From positions 32,999,078 through 33,063,077 of the forward strand of contig NW_024041039.1 of the NCBI RefSeq assembly GCF_014851395.1: 64,000 nt of DNA. The letters are read 5' to 3'. This document shows positions 11,640 through 22,033 of the stretch, one piece after another (position 1 is the first letter of the stretch; the number at the start of each line of letters is the position of its first letter). A program made the position numbers and the translations under genes. The notes under the pieces are model-generated. The model had not been told where the DNA came from. It ran no database searches and worked only from the letters and a program-made list of their open reading frames with translations. This stretch comes from Micropterus salmoides (Eukaryota; Chordata; Actinopteri; Centrarchiformes; Centrarchidae).

Positions 11640-11898
11640 GCCACGGTGAAAAACCTCCACTAACACACACTGAAGGGTGAGAGGTGGGGAGGCCACAGAG
11701 AGGCAGGGAGTGTGGGTGGGCTGTTGTGTTTATCTGATGTGAATGTTTTTCACTCATGATAATATGAGAGAGGGACAACAGCGGCTCAACAACTGACGCA
11801 GCTTGTGCGTGCGCAGCAGAGCTTGCTTGTGTGTGGGAGACGTGTGTTTCATCAGCTGCAGGAAGCTCAGGGGAGAGAGGGGCAGACTGACATTATCT

Positions 11899-13029
11899 TT
11901 ATGGACATTTGGTTGGCTCTGAAAAGAGCCCTTGTGTCCGGCTGTTCTGGGAAGAAAACACACGTCCCCCGCGTCCCGTCAATACCTCCGCTGTTTGCGG
12001 GGAGGCTCGGCGGGGGGGCTGGACCAGGAGAAAGCCGCTCGCCTGTTCCTGACGGTGGAGCGGTGCTGTGCAGAGGGAGCAGCGGCCGCCGGGGGATCCC
12101 GGGGGGCCTGGGCGGGCCAGGAGCGATATATTATTGATGGCAGCTGCTATCTGGGCGACACACTGGTGGGAGCGGTCGGTGACTCGAGCCGTCACCTGGT
12201 CGTGGGTGGAGGGCGGAGTCGGCTTCCTCCTGCCGAAAAAAGTGGCTTTAGGCAGCAGGATGGCTGCCAGGCTGGGCTCCAGAGGTGGAACGGAGGGAAA
12301 ACCACGGTCAGTGAGGCCCTCAGCTTTAGTGAAGTTGACGTACCTCGCCACCGGTGCCTTCAGCTTCCCAGGCTCAGCCCCCGCTTCGGAGAGAAAGGGC
12401 CGAAGCAGTGGGAAAAGGGGCCACACAAGGACTTGTCTGGACGCTTGCTCTGGCTGGTAGATGTCGCCGAGCATGGCGCTAGGAGCAGATGCAGGAGGCT
12501 CAGCAGGCATCGGCACGCCCTTGCGCTCATCGGCCGTCTTGATTATGTCGGGGAGATCCCAGAAGAGAGCCCCGTTGGACGGCAAGCTGTAAGGCGGAAG
12601 TGGAGTAGGAGCTAGCAACGCCGCCTTCTTATCCAACTCGAAATCAAACTCCAGGTCTTCCAGCGGGAAGAGGGGAGAGCCTGGCGGGGAGCCAGCAATG
12701 GAGGGAGCAGAGTCAGAGGACTCAAGCCCTGCCCCGCCAGCGAGGTCCGCCGTGAAGCTAACTGGCTTAGCCCAGCTAGCATCGTCAGCCTCCTCCTCCT
12801 GCAGGGCCGCGTTGGCATCGACCCGCCGTTGCTTCTCCTCCACGGGCAGCTGTGCACAGTAGGGGCACGAGGCCCAGTCAGTCAGAGCCAGGCAAGCGTG
12901 CTGAGGACCGAGGCAGGTCTCTCAGCGGGCGTGGAGATCAAACCCCATGATGTAGCCGGTGTCGCAGGACGGGCAGAGGCGGACTCCTTCCGAGCGGCGA
13001 ACCTCAACGGTAGAGCGGTGAGTAGCCAT
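11899..13029 (-). pseudogene. DIRS copy 1 Gag with in-frame stop
   Basis: From the ATG at 13029 the frame runs in phase to a stop at 11899, about 376 codons, broken by one TGA at 12922-12924 (codon 36). The N-terminus has a zinc-binding pattern typical of fish DIRS Gag proteins: CPSC near residue 20, then an H-C-C series and CPYC before the stretch VEEKQRR. The middle is acidic and proline-rich (LEDLEFDFELDKK), and the C-terminus is basic and Gly/Pro-rich. Gag would package the RNA. The reading without the stop is continuous, so the TGA may be a single recent change. The upstream terminal repeat holds a TATA-like box. Confidence 0.75.
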
Positions 13030-13124
13030 AGGAAAGCTCTTTAGTAGGAGAAATTGCTCTTTAGATGCTACTCTGCTCTCCGAAGTGACTGCTATGCAGC
13101 GCTGAAGAAAAAAGGGGAGCAGAT

Positions 13125-13280
13125 CTCTGGTCTCGCCGGTATTATATACCTAATTTGCGGACCTGAGAGAGGCCCGTGCACGGCATATGGGCGCGAAAGA
13201 AATCTTCAGGACTGCGCATGCGCGCGGGGATGAACCCAATAGCGACAGCTCTTAGAGGGCGAAGCCTATACGAAATAGAA
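13125..13280. repeat. DIRS copy 1 right inverted terminal repeat
   Basis: Reverse complement of 7775-7935. It ends with CCTATACGAAATAGAA read toward the flank at 13280, which I take as the element's 5' edge. The same terminal bases recur at 8037-8060 in the 3' zone, as expected when the complementary region covers the extreme end. Confidence 0.9.
13141..13148 (-). promoter_or_regulatory. TATA-like box in the DIRS copy 1 5' terminal repeat
   Basis: On the minus strand this reads TATATAAT, about 110 bases upstream of the Gag ATG at 13029 and inside the terminal repeat. It is well placed to be a core promoter for the element's transcript. No experimental support. Confidence 0.45.
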
Positions 13281-13456
13281 ACTCTCTAAACTAACAGGGT
13301 ATGCAACCAACAGCCAGGCAAACTGATATTGGCTCACAGTCGCCCCAAACTGTGCACACATAAGCTATTTATAGTCCAGCTGGCGTTGATTGAAGAGTCC
13401 TGATTGGTAGGTGCCGCTCAATCAGCTGACTGCCTCTCTCTCTGGGTTTTCGTTAC
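13281..13456. repeat. Right part of the older repeat interrupted by DIRS copy 1
   Basis: Contains AACTGTGCACACATAAGC, CTATTTATAGTCCAGCTGGC and TCAATCAGCTGACTGCC, ending near TTTTCGTTACA. It is paired with 7290-7738 on the other side of the DIRS insertion on the grounds of position and weakly inverted ends. No coding potential. Confidence 0.35.
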
Positions 13457-14929
13457 AAAAGCAGAGACCTTTTGCTACGTTTCCGCCTCCCGTCAAGATT
13501 AAAACGGTGAATCAGAAGATGTTTGTTTGAAAACGCTGCTGACCCGATGGACAAAACAGAGGACTTTATAAAACGATGACACACACTCACATTTGGCTTT
13601 GTGAGTCGGTCTTATCAGTCATGCAAAGCAAAAACACGATGCTTTACAGAGTTATAGTTTTGGTATTTTTATTAAAATATAAGTACTGTGTAAATAACAC
13701 TTAACAGTTAGCCTACTGTGCAAGTCGCTGTATTTACTTTGCGACAACTCCCAGTCTGTCTTCCGTCGCCATCTCTCGTATTCCCGTGTTACTTCAGTAA
13801 CAGTTCCACTTCGTTGTCAGTCAATGCAAAAAAAAAAGAAAAAAGCCTGGTGTGGTTCTAGGTCTGTATTAATTTCGTCTTTCACTACATCGTCTGCTAC
13901 TGCTGAGTAGACCATCTGCTTCATGTTTACACTGGCACGCGCATGCCCAGTGTAGGCTACCTGAACGGCCACTAGATGTGTGTTTTCAGTCGTTCTAATA
14001 TAGACAGAGATCAATTCTGATACGCAGCTGAAACGCTGCTGTGGAAGATCGTTTTCGTTATGAAACTGTGTGGATGTAGGCTCACATTACCCCACTCCTC
14101 TCTCTAATTCGCTCATGTCAGCCCTCCCGTTTCCCCGTGATTCGCCCGTGTTTTTCCATTCTCACCCGGTATCCACCCGTTAAATGTTTCTGTTAAATGT
14201 TTTAACCTTCATGAAATCAACTAAAAACCTTGTTTGCTACTCTCCCTCTGGTAAAGTCTGTGGCAGCATGTAAGATATGCATAATGCTTCCTGCACAAGG
14301 ATTAAAAATCAAAAACAATCCACTGAAATGATATAAGGCCTATAGCCTACTAATGGCGAACCATATGAAATTATAATGAATATAGTAGCCTATGTAATAT
14401 TAACAATTGACTGTATAATATGAAATTTACATTGTATACTATTTTTATTAAAATTTAAATTTAAATTTTCCTTATTTTCAAATCTCACTGAAGGCAGTTT
14501 TGACTCCTCTCTGTAGCCCCCTCTCCCTCTCTCTGCTCCTCTCTCTTCCCCCTAAAGCCCACAGAACCTGCCTGAGCTTTCCAGAAGAAAAAGCAGCTAC
14601 TTTAGAGTTTATCATCGACTCATGATGCCTGTGCTCCTTTATCTCCTAAATACTTTGCCTACAGCCTTTTTTGTTGCAGTTTTTAAGGTTGTAGTAAATT
14701 TATAAAGATGCTGTTTGTTCTGTTTTTGTAGTTTATTCCACAGTAAAGCTATATTTGTTAAGCTATAAGATGTTCACAGTAACCAGGCAAAGGCTGCTAT
14801 GGTTTAAGTCTCTAACGCAGATTGAGCGGAATTTGTTGCCCATGTTTCCTGGCAATAAAATAAACAGTTGTCATTTCATGATACTTTATCATCTGTTAAC
14901 TTTAACGCCTAATACATTGTTTTTAGGAC
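13457..14929. other. Non-coding stretch, nothing recognised
   Basis: No open frame with a recognisable motif. Minor features are an A-rich run near 13828-13843, an AT palindrome near 14448-14469, and a pyrimidine-rich CTCTCT block at 14510-14560. Confidence 0.55.
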
Positions 14930-14934
14930 CAATT

Positions 14935-15325
14935 AGTGGCTGTGGCTCAGGAGGTAGAGCGGGCAGTTCTGTCCCCTGCTCATCACCTCACCCGTCTTCT
15001 CTTCCTCTGCTGCCTCTTATGACCCTTCTCCTGTCCACCCCTACCCTTGTTGGGTTGCCCATCAATCGGAAGGTCGGCGGTTCAATCCCCGGCTCCTCCA
15101 GGCTGCATGTCGAAGTGTCCTTGGGCAAGATATTGAACCCTAAATTGCCTCTGGCGGCTGTTCCGCCAGTGTATGAATGTGTGTGAATGTTAGTTTCTGT
15201 TTGAGCACTTAGGCTCAGTGTATGAATGTGTATGACTGGTGAATGCAGATGTACTGTAAAAAGCGCTTTGAGTGGTCAAAAAGACTAGAAAGGCGCTATA
15301 CAAATACGGAGCATTTATAATTAAA
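14935..15325 (+). repeat. tRNA-derived SINE with an insertion in its head
   Basis: The head has a polymerase-III A-box (TGGCTCAGGAG, 14943-14953) and a B-box (GGTTCAATCC, 15079-15088). The body follows (GGGCAAGATATTGAACCC, then GTGAATGTTAG), and the tail ends with GCGCTTTGAGTGGTCAAAAAG and GGCGCTATACAAATAC. This matches a tRNA-derived SINE type widespread in teleosts. The A- and B-boxes are about 136 bases apart because a pyrimidine-rich stretch of roughly 90 bases sits between them, so promoter activity is doubtful. Confidence 0.75.
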
Positions 15326-15364
15326 TAAATATACAGTATACTGTATAATGCTACCTGATAAATA

Positions 15365-15460
15365 AAAGGCTCCAAATAGACCCAGTGATCGGTATCGGCC
15401 GATACTGCTTTCAGCAAGCGGTGATCGGCCCAAAAAATCCTGATCGGAGCACCTTTATAA
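15365..15460. repeat. Dispersed repeat with GATCGGTATCGGCCGATA core
   Basis: The core GATCGGTATCGGCCGATAC and the closing CCCAAAAAATCCTGATCGG resemble a short interspersed element I recall from many vertebrate, especially fish, genomes, probably a small DNA-transposon derivative. No coding potential. Confidence 0.45.
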
Positions 15461-15677
15461 TATTATATTATACGTTATATAAACCATCATCACTGAGTAT
15501 ATATATATTTTTCAAATATAATAATAATTAAAGCTGCAAGCAGCGTTGGGCGGGCCCTCGCACTTGTAGCGCGTCCGCGCGTGAACCGGCCGAGTTGCAT
15601 ATTCTGGTGCGGCTGTGAATTTCCTACGCGGTTCCGACGCCGCATGAAGGTGTTATATGTCACTTCCTGTGTCCCCA

Positions 15678-17545
15678 GCACAAATTTGAAGTCGGTCGGA
15701 CTACATCCCTAGGAGGAGTTCGTTAAAGTACGAAGTGTGTAAATCATCCAAAATTTGACGTAAAATTCAAAATGGCCGACTTCCTGTTGATTTTAGGGCA
15801 TCGCTCCAAGAGACTTTTTTGTGCGTCTGGACAAGATACACGTACCACAGAAAATTCGTGCACGTAGGTGAAACGTGCAGCGGGGGCTGCTTCCTTAAAA
15901 GTCACTTCCTGTTGCCAGCAGGTGGCGCTATGACTGTGGGTGAATGTTGGCATGTACATGTGTTCAGGGCGGGACTCTCATCCTACATGTGCACTTTGGT
16001 CCAGATGTGAGCATGTACACTGAAGTTACAACAACTTCCTGTTTCATGGCGAAGAGTTGATCTTTGACGCGACGCCACGGACACACCCATTGACGAAAAC
16101 TCGCAAATAGCACAACTTTTCATCTTCAATGCCTTTAGAAGGCACAGCACAAATTTGAAGTCGGTCGGACTAAATCCCTAGGAGGAGTTCGTTAAAGTAC
16201 GAAGTGTGTAAATCATCCAAAATTTGACGTAAAATTCAAAATGGCCGACTTCCTGTTGATTTTAGGGCATCGCTCCAAGAGACTTTTTTGTGCGTCTGGA
16301 CAAGATACACGTACCACAGAAAATTCGTGCACGTAGGTGAAACGTGCGGCAGGGGCTGCTTTGTTAAAATCATTTCCTGTTGCCAGCAGGTGGCGCTATG
16401 ACTGTGGGTGAATGTCGGCATGTACATGTGTTCAGGGCGGGACTCTCATCCTACATGTACACTTTGGTCCAGATGTGAGCATGTACACTGAAGTTACAAC
16501 AACTTCCTGTGTCATGGCGAAGACTTCATCTTTGACGCCACGCCACGGACACGCCCATTGACGAAAACTCGCAAATAGCACAACTTTTCATCTTCAATGC
16601 CTTTAGAAGGCACAGCGGAAATTTGAGGTCGGTCGGACTAAATCCCTAGGAGGAGTTCGTTAAAGTATGAAGTGTGTAAATCATCCAAAATTTGAGGTAA
16701 AATTCAAAATGGCCGACTTCCTGTTGATTTTAGGGCATCGCTCCAAGAGACTTTTTTGTGCGTCTGGACAAGATACACGTACCACAGAAAATTCGTGCAC
16801 GTAGGTAAAAACGTGCGGCGGGGGCTGCTTTGTTAAAAGTCACTTCCTGTTGCCAGCAGGTGGCGCTATGACTGTGGGTGAATGTCGGCATGTACATGTG
16901 TTCAGGGTGGGACTCTCATCCTACATGTACACTTTGGTCCAGATGTGAGCATATACACTGAAGTTACAACAACTTCCTGTGTCATGGCAAAGACTTGATC
17001 TTTGACGCCACGCCACGGACACACCCATTGACGAAAACTCGCAAATAGCACAACTTTTCATCTTCCATGCCTTTAGAAGGCACAGCAGAAATTTGAGGTC
17101 GGTCGGACTAAATCCCTAGGAGGAGTTCGTTAAAGTACGAAGTGTGTAAATCATCCAAAATTTGACGTAAAATTCAAAATGGTCGACTTCCTGTTGGGTT
17201 TAGGCTATGGCTCCAAGAGACTTTTTTGTGCGTCTGGACAAGATACACGTACCACAGAAAATTTGTGCACGTAGGTGAGACGTGTGGCGGGGGCTGCCTT
17301 GTTAAAAGTCACTTCCTGTTGCCAGCAGGTGGCGCTATGACTGTGGGTGAATGTCGGCATGTACATGTGTTCAGGGCGGGACTCTCATCCTACATGTACA
17401 GTTTGGTCCGGATGTGAGCATGTACACTGAAGTTACAACAACTTCCTGTTTCATTGCGAATCATCGACGCCACGGACACGCCCATTGACGAAAACGCGCA
17501 AATAGCACAACTTTTCATTGTCAATGCCTTTAGAAGGCACAGCAG
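15678..17545 (+). repeat. Tandem array of four ~468-bp monomers
   Basis: The block starting at the GGCACAGCAC/GGAAATTTGA landmark recurs at about 15678, 16147, 16615, 17085 and 17545, a period of 467-470 bases. Copies differ by scattered point changes. Each holds CCAGCAGGTGGC (15915, 16383, 16853, 17322) and several ACTTCCTG blocks. Confidence 0.95.
15915..15926 (+). promoter_or_regulatory. CTCF-consensus-like motif, first of four in array A
   Basis: CCAGCAGGTGGC followed by GCT agrees at every position with the vertebrate CTCF core consensus (CCASYAGRKGGCRSY). The same bases occur at 16383, 16853 and 17322 in this array. Binding is not shown by the sequence. Confidence 0.5.
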
Positions 17546-17911
17546 AAATTTGACGTCGATCCGACTAAATCCCTAGGAGGAGTTCGTTAAAGTACGAAGT
17601 GTGTAAATCATCCAAAAATGGCCGTAAAATTCAAAATGGCCGACTTCCTGTTGACTTTAGGCTATGGGTTCTTGAGGCTTTTTTGTGCGTCTTGATACGA
17701 TACATGTCCCCAGAAAATTTCGTACATGTAGGTTGAACGTGAACGAGGGGCTAATCATTTCCAATTTTCTAGGTGGCGCTAGCGAGTCATTTTGCCACGC
17801 CCATGTGCGAAACTTGTAGAATACGAAATTTTTCACCGGTTCTGACATGTTTGCAAATTTTGGTGAGTTTTCGAGTATGTTTAGGCCATGTCATTTGGGC
17901 CTACTTTGCAG

Positions 17912-17948
<37 letters not shown>

Positions 17949-18333
17949 ATCCGAGCAATTCAATAGGGACCTCGCACGGTCGTGCTCGGGCCCTAAATAT
18001 AATCCGAGCAAATTCAATAGGGACCTCGCACGGTCGTGCTCGGGCCCTAATTAAAGCTGCAAGCAGCGTTGGGCGGGCCCTCGCACTTGTAGCGCGTCTG
18101 CGCGTGAGCCGGCCGAGTTGCACATTCTGGAGCTCTGCCGGTGCGGCTGTGAATTTCCTACGCGGTTCTGACGCCGCATGAAGGTGCTATATGTCACTTC
18201 CTGTGGCCCCTATGTGGAGCTACATAGCACTTGCCGCTATGAATATAAATCGGTATTGACGTGTAGATGTCTGCGGGGTGGGAGAGTTATCAAGCACGTA
18301 AAGTTTGTTTCAGATGTGAGCATGTACACTGAA

Positions 18334-19647
18334 CAATAATGTACCCAAACAATAAAATAAATTCCTTTTATATTTCCCTGCCTTGTTGTTTATGTGTACA
18401 TACAGAGGAAGAATGTGAGAACAGCACACATTTCATCATTACTGTGTGTTAGAGCATGGGAGAACAGTGGATACTTTTAATACAGCCCACACCCCTAATA
18501 CTGTGTAACTATAACAAGTAGAGAACAGAAGAAAAAGATGTTCTTTCTTTACAACTGTCTGCATAGCTTATTCATATTGTGTAATGAATGAAAATAAATA
18601 GGCCTACTAGGCTCCTCTCTACTTTGACATTTAAGATTAGCTTGTTTGATCCACCTTCATACACATGTGACATTACTGTACAACTTGAGAAAGGTGAGTT
18701 GTTTTCTGCTCCAGCCTGCCTAAAAGAAAAGCGTTTTTGGGATTAAATGGACTTTATTAGCTGCTGCAGTGCAGGATGAACTCAGAATAGACCCATTTCT
18801 CACCTTATTATTCTAAATCATGCAACGAAGAAGAAGAAATGCATAATAAATCCTGGGACAAAATCTGTCCACAAATACTGTACAGCATGTAGTCTGATGA
18901 ACAAGACTTGTGTTATAGCTGACTTGGGCAGTGAAATGTTTTTTTAATTCATGTGGTCATAGTTGTCCACAACTCAAATCAGAATATAAGAAGAAATGTT
19001 TTATACCACCTCAAGAAGGCTTCCTATCAGAAAGGTAGGAAGGTATTTCAAATGTACAACTGCAGTACTTAAATCTAAGTAAAGTAATTTCCCTGACATT
19101 TTTGTGTTACTTTACTTTTAATAGACGCATGTAACAGGTTTTATACTTCCTGTGAGTATAATCCAATCAATCTTATTTTCATACTGTATATCCGTTGTGT
19201 AATTTGATAAATTGTGTTGTATGTCGTGCTCGCATCTCAGAGAAGACTCTGACTGCAACATGCGTCTTTGTAAAGAGAGAAACGGACAGAAAGAGTCTCT
19301 AACTCTGCATGTCAGCTCGCTCTGCTCCGTTAAAACTGAATTTTCCATACAGAATTGAATACGAGTGCACTCCAGATTTAGCTGCAGCTAGCTGACCGTG
19401 TGCTTCTCCCTATACCGCAGTTCTGTGTCCATGCATGCAGCAAACTGAAAGCACTGTCTGTTGGAGCGTCTACGTGAAAAGAGAAGGAAGACATTGCTGG
19501 TAGTATTGTCTTCAGAGTTGTTAAACACCTCAGCGCACTGAAGGAAGCCATCTGACTGTGTGAGGGGCAAGATCGTTGATGTCTGCAGGCAGAGTAGGAG
19601 CTCTCCTGTCTGACTGGTCCACCAATAGCAGAGAAGATGACCCCTTG
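18334..19647 (+). other. Internal segment shared by several composite elements
   Basis: Non-repetitive-looking DNA that recurs in shortened or extended form at 41486-42957, 45649-46412 and 47720-48483. It contains short minus-strand open frames conserved between copies only because the DNA is nearly identical. It could be a captured genomic fragment carried by the element. I cannot identify a source gene. Confidence 0.5.
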
Positions 19648-20667
19648 TCAAGCACGTAAAGTTTGGTTCAGATGTGAGCATGTACACTGAAGTTACAACA
19701 ACTTCCTGTGTCATGGCGAAGACTTGATCTCTGACGCCACGCCACGGACACACCCATTGACGAAAACTCGCAAATAGCACAACTTTTCATCTTCAATGCC
19801 TTTAGAAGGCACAGCACAAATTTGAAGTCGGTCGGACTAAATCCCTAGGAGGAGTTCGTTAAAGTACGAAGTGTGTAAATCATCCAAAATTTGACGTAAA
19901 ATTCAAAATGGCCGACTTCCTGTTGGTTTTAGGGCATCGCTCCAAGAGGCTTTTTTGTGCGTCTGGACAAGATACACGTACCACAGAAAATTCGTGCACG
20001 TAGGTAAAACGTGCGGCGGGGGCTGCTTCGTTAAAAGTCACTTCCTGTTGCCAGCAGGTGGCGCTATGACTGTGGGTGAATGTCAGCATGTACATGTGTT
20101 CAGGGCGGGACTCTCATCCTACATGTACAGTTTGGTGCAGATGTGAGCATGTACACTGAAGTTACGACAACTTCCGTGTCATGGCGAAGAGCTGATCTTT
20201 GACGCCACGCCACGGACACGCCCATTGACGAAAACTTGCAAATAGCACAACTTTTCATCTTCAATGCCTTTAGAAGGCACAGCAGAAATTTGAGGTCGGT
20301 CGGACTAAATCCATAGGAGGAGTTCGTTAAAGTACGAAGTGTGTAAATCATCCAAAAATGGCCATAAAATTCAAAATGGCCGACTTCCTGTTGACTTTAG
20401 GCTATGGGTTCTTGAGGCTTTTTTGTGCGTCTTGATACGATACATGTCCCCAGAGAATTTCGTACATGTAGGTTGAACGTGAACGAGGGGCTAATCTTTT
20501 CCAATTTTCTAGGTGGCGCTAGCGAGTCATTTTGCCCCGCCCATGTGCGAAACTTGTAGAATACGAAATTTTTCACCGGTTCTGACATGTTTGCAAATTT
20601 TGGTGAGTTTTTGAGTATGTTTAGGCCATGTCATTTGGGCCTACTTTGCAGAAAAAAAAAATAATAA

Positions 20668-21059
20668 TAATCCGAGCAAATTCAATAGGGACCTCGCACA
20701 GTCGTGCTCGGGCCCTAAAAAAAAAAATATATATATATATAATCCGAGCAAATTCAATAGGGACCTCACACGGTCGTGCTCGGGCCCTAATAAATAAATA
20801 ATCCGAGCAAATTCAATAGGGACCTCGCACGGTCGTGCTCGGGCCCTAATAATCCGAGCAAATTCAATAGGGACCTCGCACGGTCGTGCTCGGGCCCTAA
20901 TAATAATCCGAGCAAATTCAATAGGGACCTCGCATGGTCGTGCTCGGGCCCTAATAATCCGAGCAAATTCAATAGGGACCTCGCACGGTCGTGCTTGGGC
21001 CCTAATAATAATCCGAGCAAATTCAATAGGGACCTCGCACGGTCGTGCTCGGGCCCTAA
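20668..21059 (+). repeat. Tandem array of seven element 3' termini
   Basis: Seven copies of a ~50-bp unit (AATCCGAGCAAATTCAATAG, then the GCACGGTCGTGC hairpin and GGGCCCTAA) end at 20718, 20790, 20849, 20900, 20954, 21005 and 21059. They are separated by TAA, TAATAA or short AT runs. The spacing is irregular because the AT spacers differ, so this is not a simple satellite. The same unit occurs six times at 38684-39000 in reverse and three times at 50401-50556. Confidence 0.9.
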
Positions 21060-22033
21060 TAACAATAACACAGGTAACAAGGTAAACAGAATAGAATTAA
21101 CATTAATTATTAAGTCATTTAGCAGAAAATATAGCAAAATAGGTACTAATAAGTTATTATTTACAGGATTTTTATATATATTTACAAGATTTATACATGT
21201 ACACATTGAGCAATATACAATATACGTACAATATATTCAAGGGGATGAGGTAATGCAGTGCAATAGTATGCAATGTTAAGCAGATTTTTACATTCACTTC
21301 TGATTTGAATGAGAAAATAGGTATGTGTTTTATAGATGGTGTATAATGAATCAGTGAATTGGTATACGAGGCAGATATTGTAGCCAATATTACTTATTAC
21401 ATTTTAGCCTTATTATAAGAATATAAATAACATGGCAAGTTAAATTACATTGTAACCCACAAAGTGCAAATAATGTTGAGGACATGTAAATCTCTGTGCA
21501 CAGGTAATTCTGACTAACCCACACCATGTCTAAACCAGGACCAAATTAGGTAAATACAACTGGGATTAAACCAGGTCTAAATCATGTCCAAACTAGGTCA
21601 AAATCTTAACTAGCCATACCCCAGAAATCTGCTATTTTGATTTGGGGGATTTAGTTGCAGATGTAGTTGGCTCTCTAGTTGTTATTTTCCTTCTTTTGTA
21701 GTTCCTCATCTACTACACTTTTGAAGTGTTCAAGACTGTTGAACACAACACCTTAAAAACCTGAAGTGGTGGAATTCCTAGTTGCTGGGCAATAGAGGGT
21801 CACTTCCCCTTCTGGAACACGCTGGACTGAGTGGCAAAACATCGGTTACCATGGCTGCGTTTAGCAAACTGGAAGTAAAACAAGTGATTATTTGCTCAAA
21901 TTAAAGGCAGTCAGACTCGACAGTGATCCTAACTGCTTACCAAAGAACCAGTGGTCCAGCTCTATCCCATTTTAGAGGTGTTGTTTGTGTTTTAGCTGAT
22001 TCAAGCTAACACTGCTGCTTGTCTTTCTGCCAC
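21060..22033. other. Non-coding stretch, nothing recognised
   Basis: AT-rich DNA with no supported gene. It lies just downstream of the minus-strand gene remnant and may include its 3' flank. Confidence 0.5.

Larger units (their letters stand above)
7739..13280 (-). mobile_element. Nearly full-length DIRS-type retrotransposon (copy 1)
   Basis: DIRS elements are retrotransposons that integrate with a tyrosine recombinase instead of an integrase. They have inverted, not direct, terminal repeats and leave no target duplication. All expected parts are here in order on the minus strand: right inverted terminal repeat (about 13125-13280), Gag (13029-11899), RT-RNase H-methyltransferase-like ORF (11639-9651), tyrosine recombinase (about 9740-8652), then a 3' zone with an internal inverted repeat and the left terminal repeat (7739-8088). 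Total about 5.5 kb. The RT frame is open, but Gag carries a stop and the recombinase a frameshift, so this copy is not autonomous as it stands. Confidence 0.92.
15528..18050 (+). mobile_element. Composite 468-bp-repeat element, copy A
   Basis: Layout: 5' module from TTAAAGCTGCAAGCAGCG at 15528 to about 15677; four ~468-bp monomers to about 17545; a distinct 3' module (17545-17911, marked by GGTGGCGCTAGCGAG); an A35 run (17912-17946); and two copies of a ~50-bp terminus ending GGGCCCTAA at 17995 and 18050. Each terminus holds the hairpin GCACG-GT-CGTGC followed seven bases later by CTAA. The next copy starts directly at 18051. No protein is encoded. Ends of this kind (3' hairpin, CTRR, A/T target) recall Helitron/Helentron rolling-circle elements, but the 5' end lacks the canonical TC. 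The family assignment is therefore inference. Confidence 0.7.
18051..21059 (+). mobile_element. Composite 468-bp-repeat element, copy B, fused to copy A
   Basis: Begins at the very base after copy A's CTAA. The 5' module (18051-18333) is followed by a ~1.3-kb internal segment (about 18334-19647), then monomers (19648-20340), the 3' module (20341-20650), a short A-tract and seven copies of the 50-bp terminus (20668-21059). The internal segment is bounded by two copies of a ~44-bp block (18290-18333 and 19648-19692, containing CAGATGTGAGCATGTACACT). It looks inserted between, or created by recombination of, two copies of that block. No transposase, Rep or helicase frame is present. Confidence 0.7.

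Noticed and set aside
11696..11696. Upstream GTG start for the DIRS RT frame
   Set aside because: GTG is not a credible start in a vertebrate. The ATG at 11639 is the first good candidate, and a frameshift or re-initiation from Gag is also possible.
11932..12615. 227-codon plus-strand frame opposite DIRS Gag
   Set aside because: Antisense shadow of a GC-rich Gag gene; Gly/Arg-rich nonsense composition.
20668..21059. CRISPR-like look of 50-bp repeats with short spacers
   Set aside because: Spacers are TAA/AT runs of variable length, repeats are termini of a dispersed element, and the genome is that of an animal.
15528..21059. Calling a Helitron outright
   Set aside because: No Rep/helicase gene and no 5' TC are present. 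The terminal hairpin plus CTAA is suggestive only, so it is kept as a hypothesis.
20787..21206. 139-codon minus-strand frame with repeated LLGPEHDRARSLLNLL units
   Set aside because: It is a translation of the tandem 50-bp 3' termini. The repeat spacing happens to stay in frame over part of the array.
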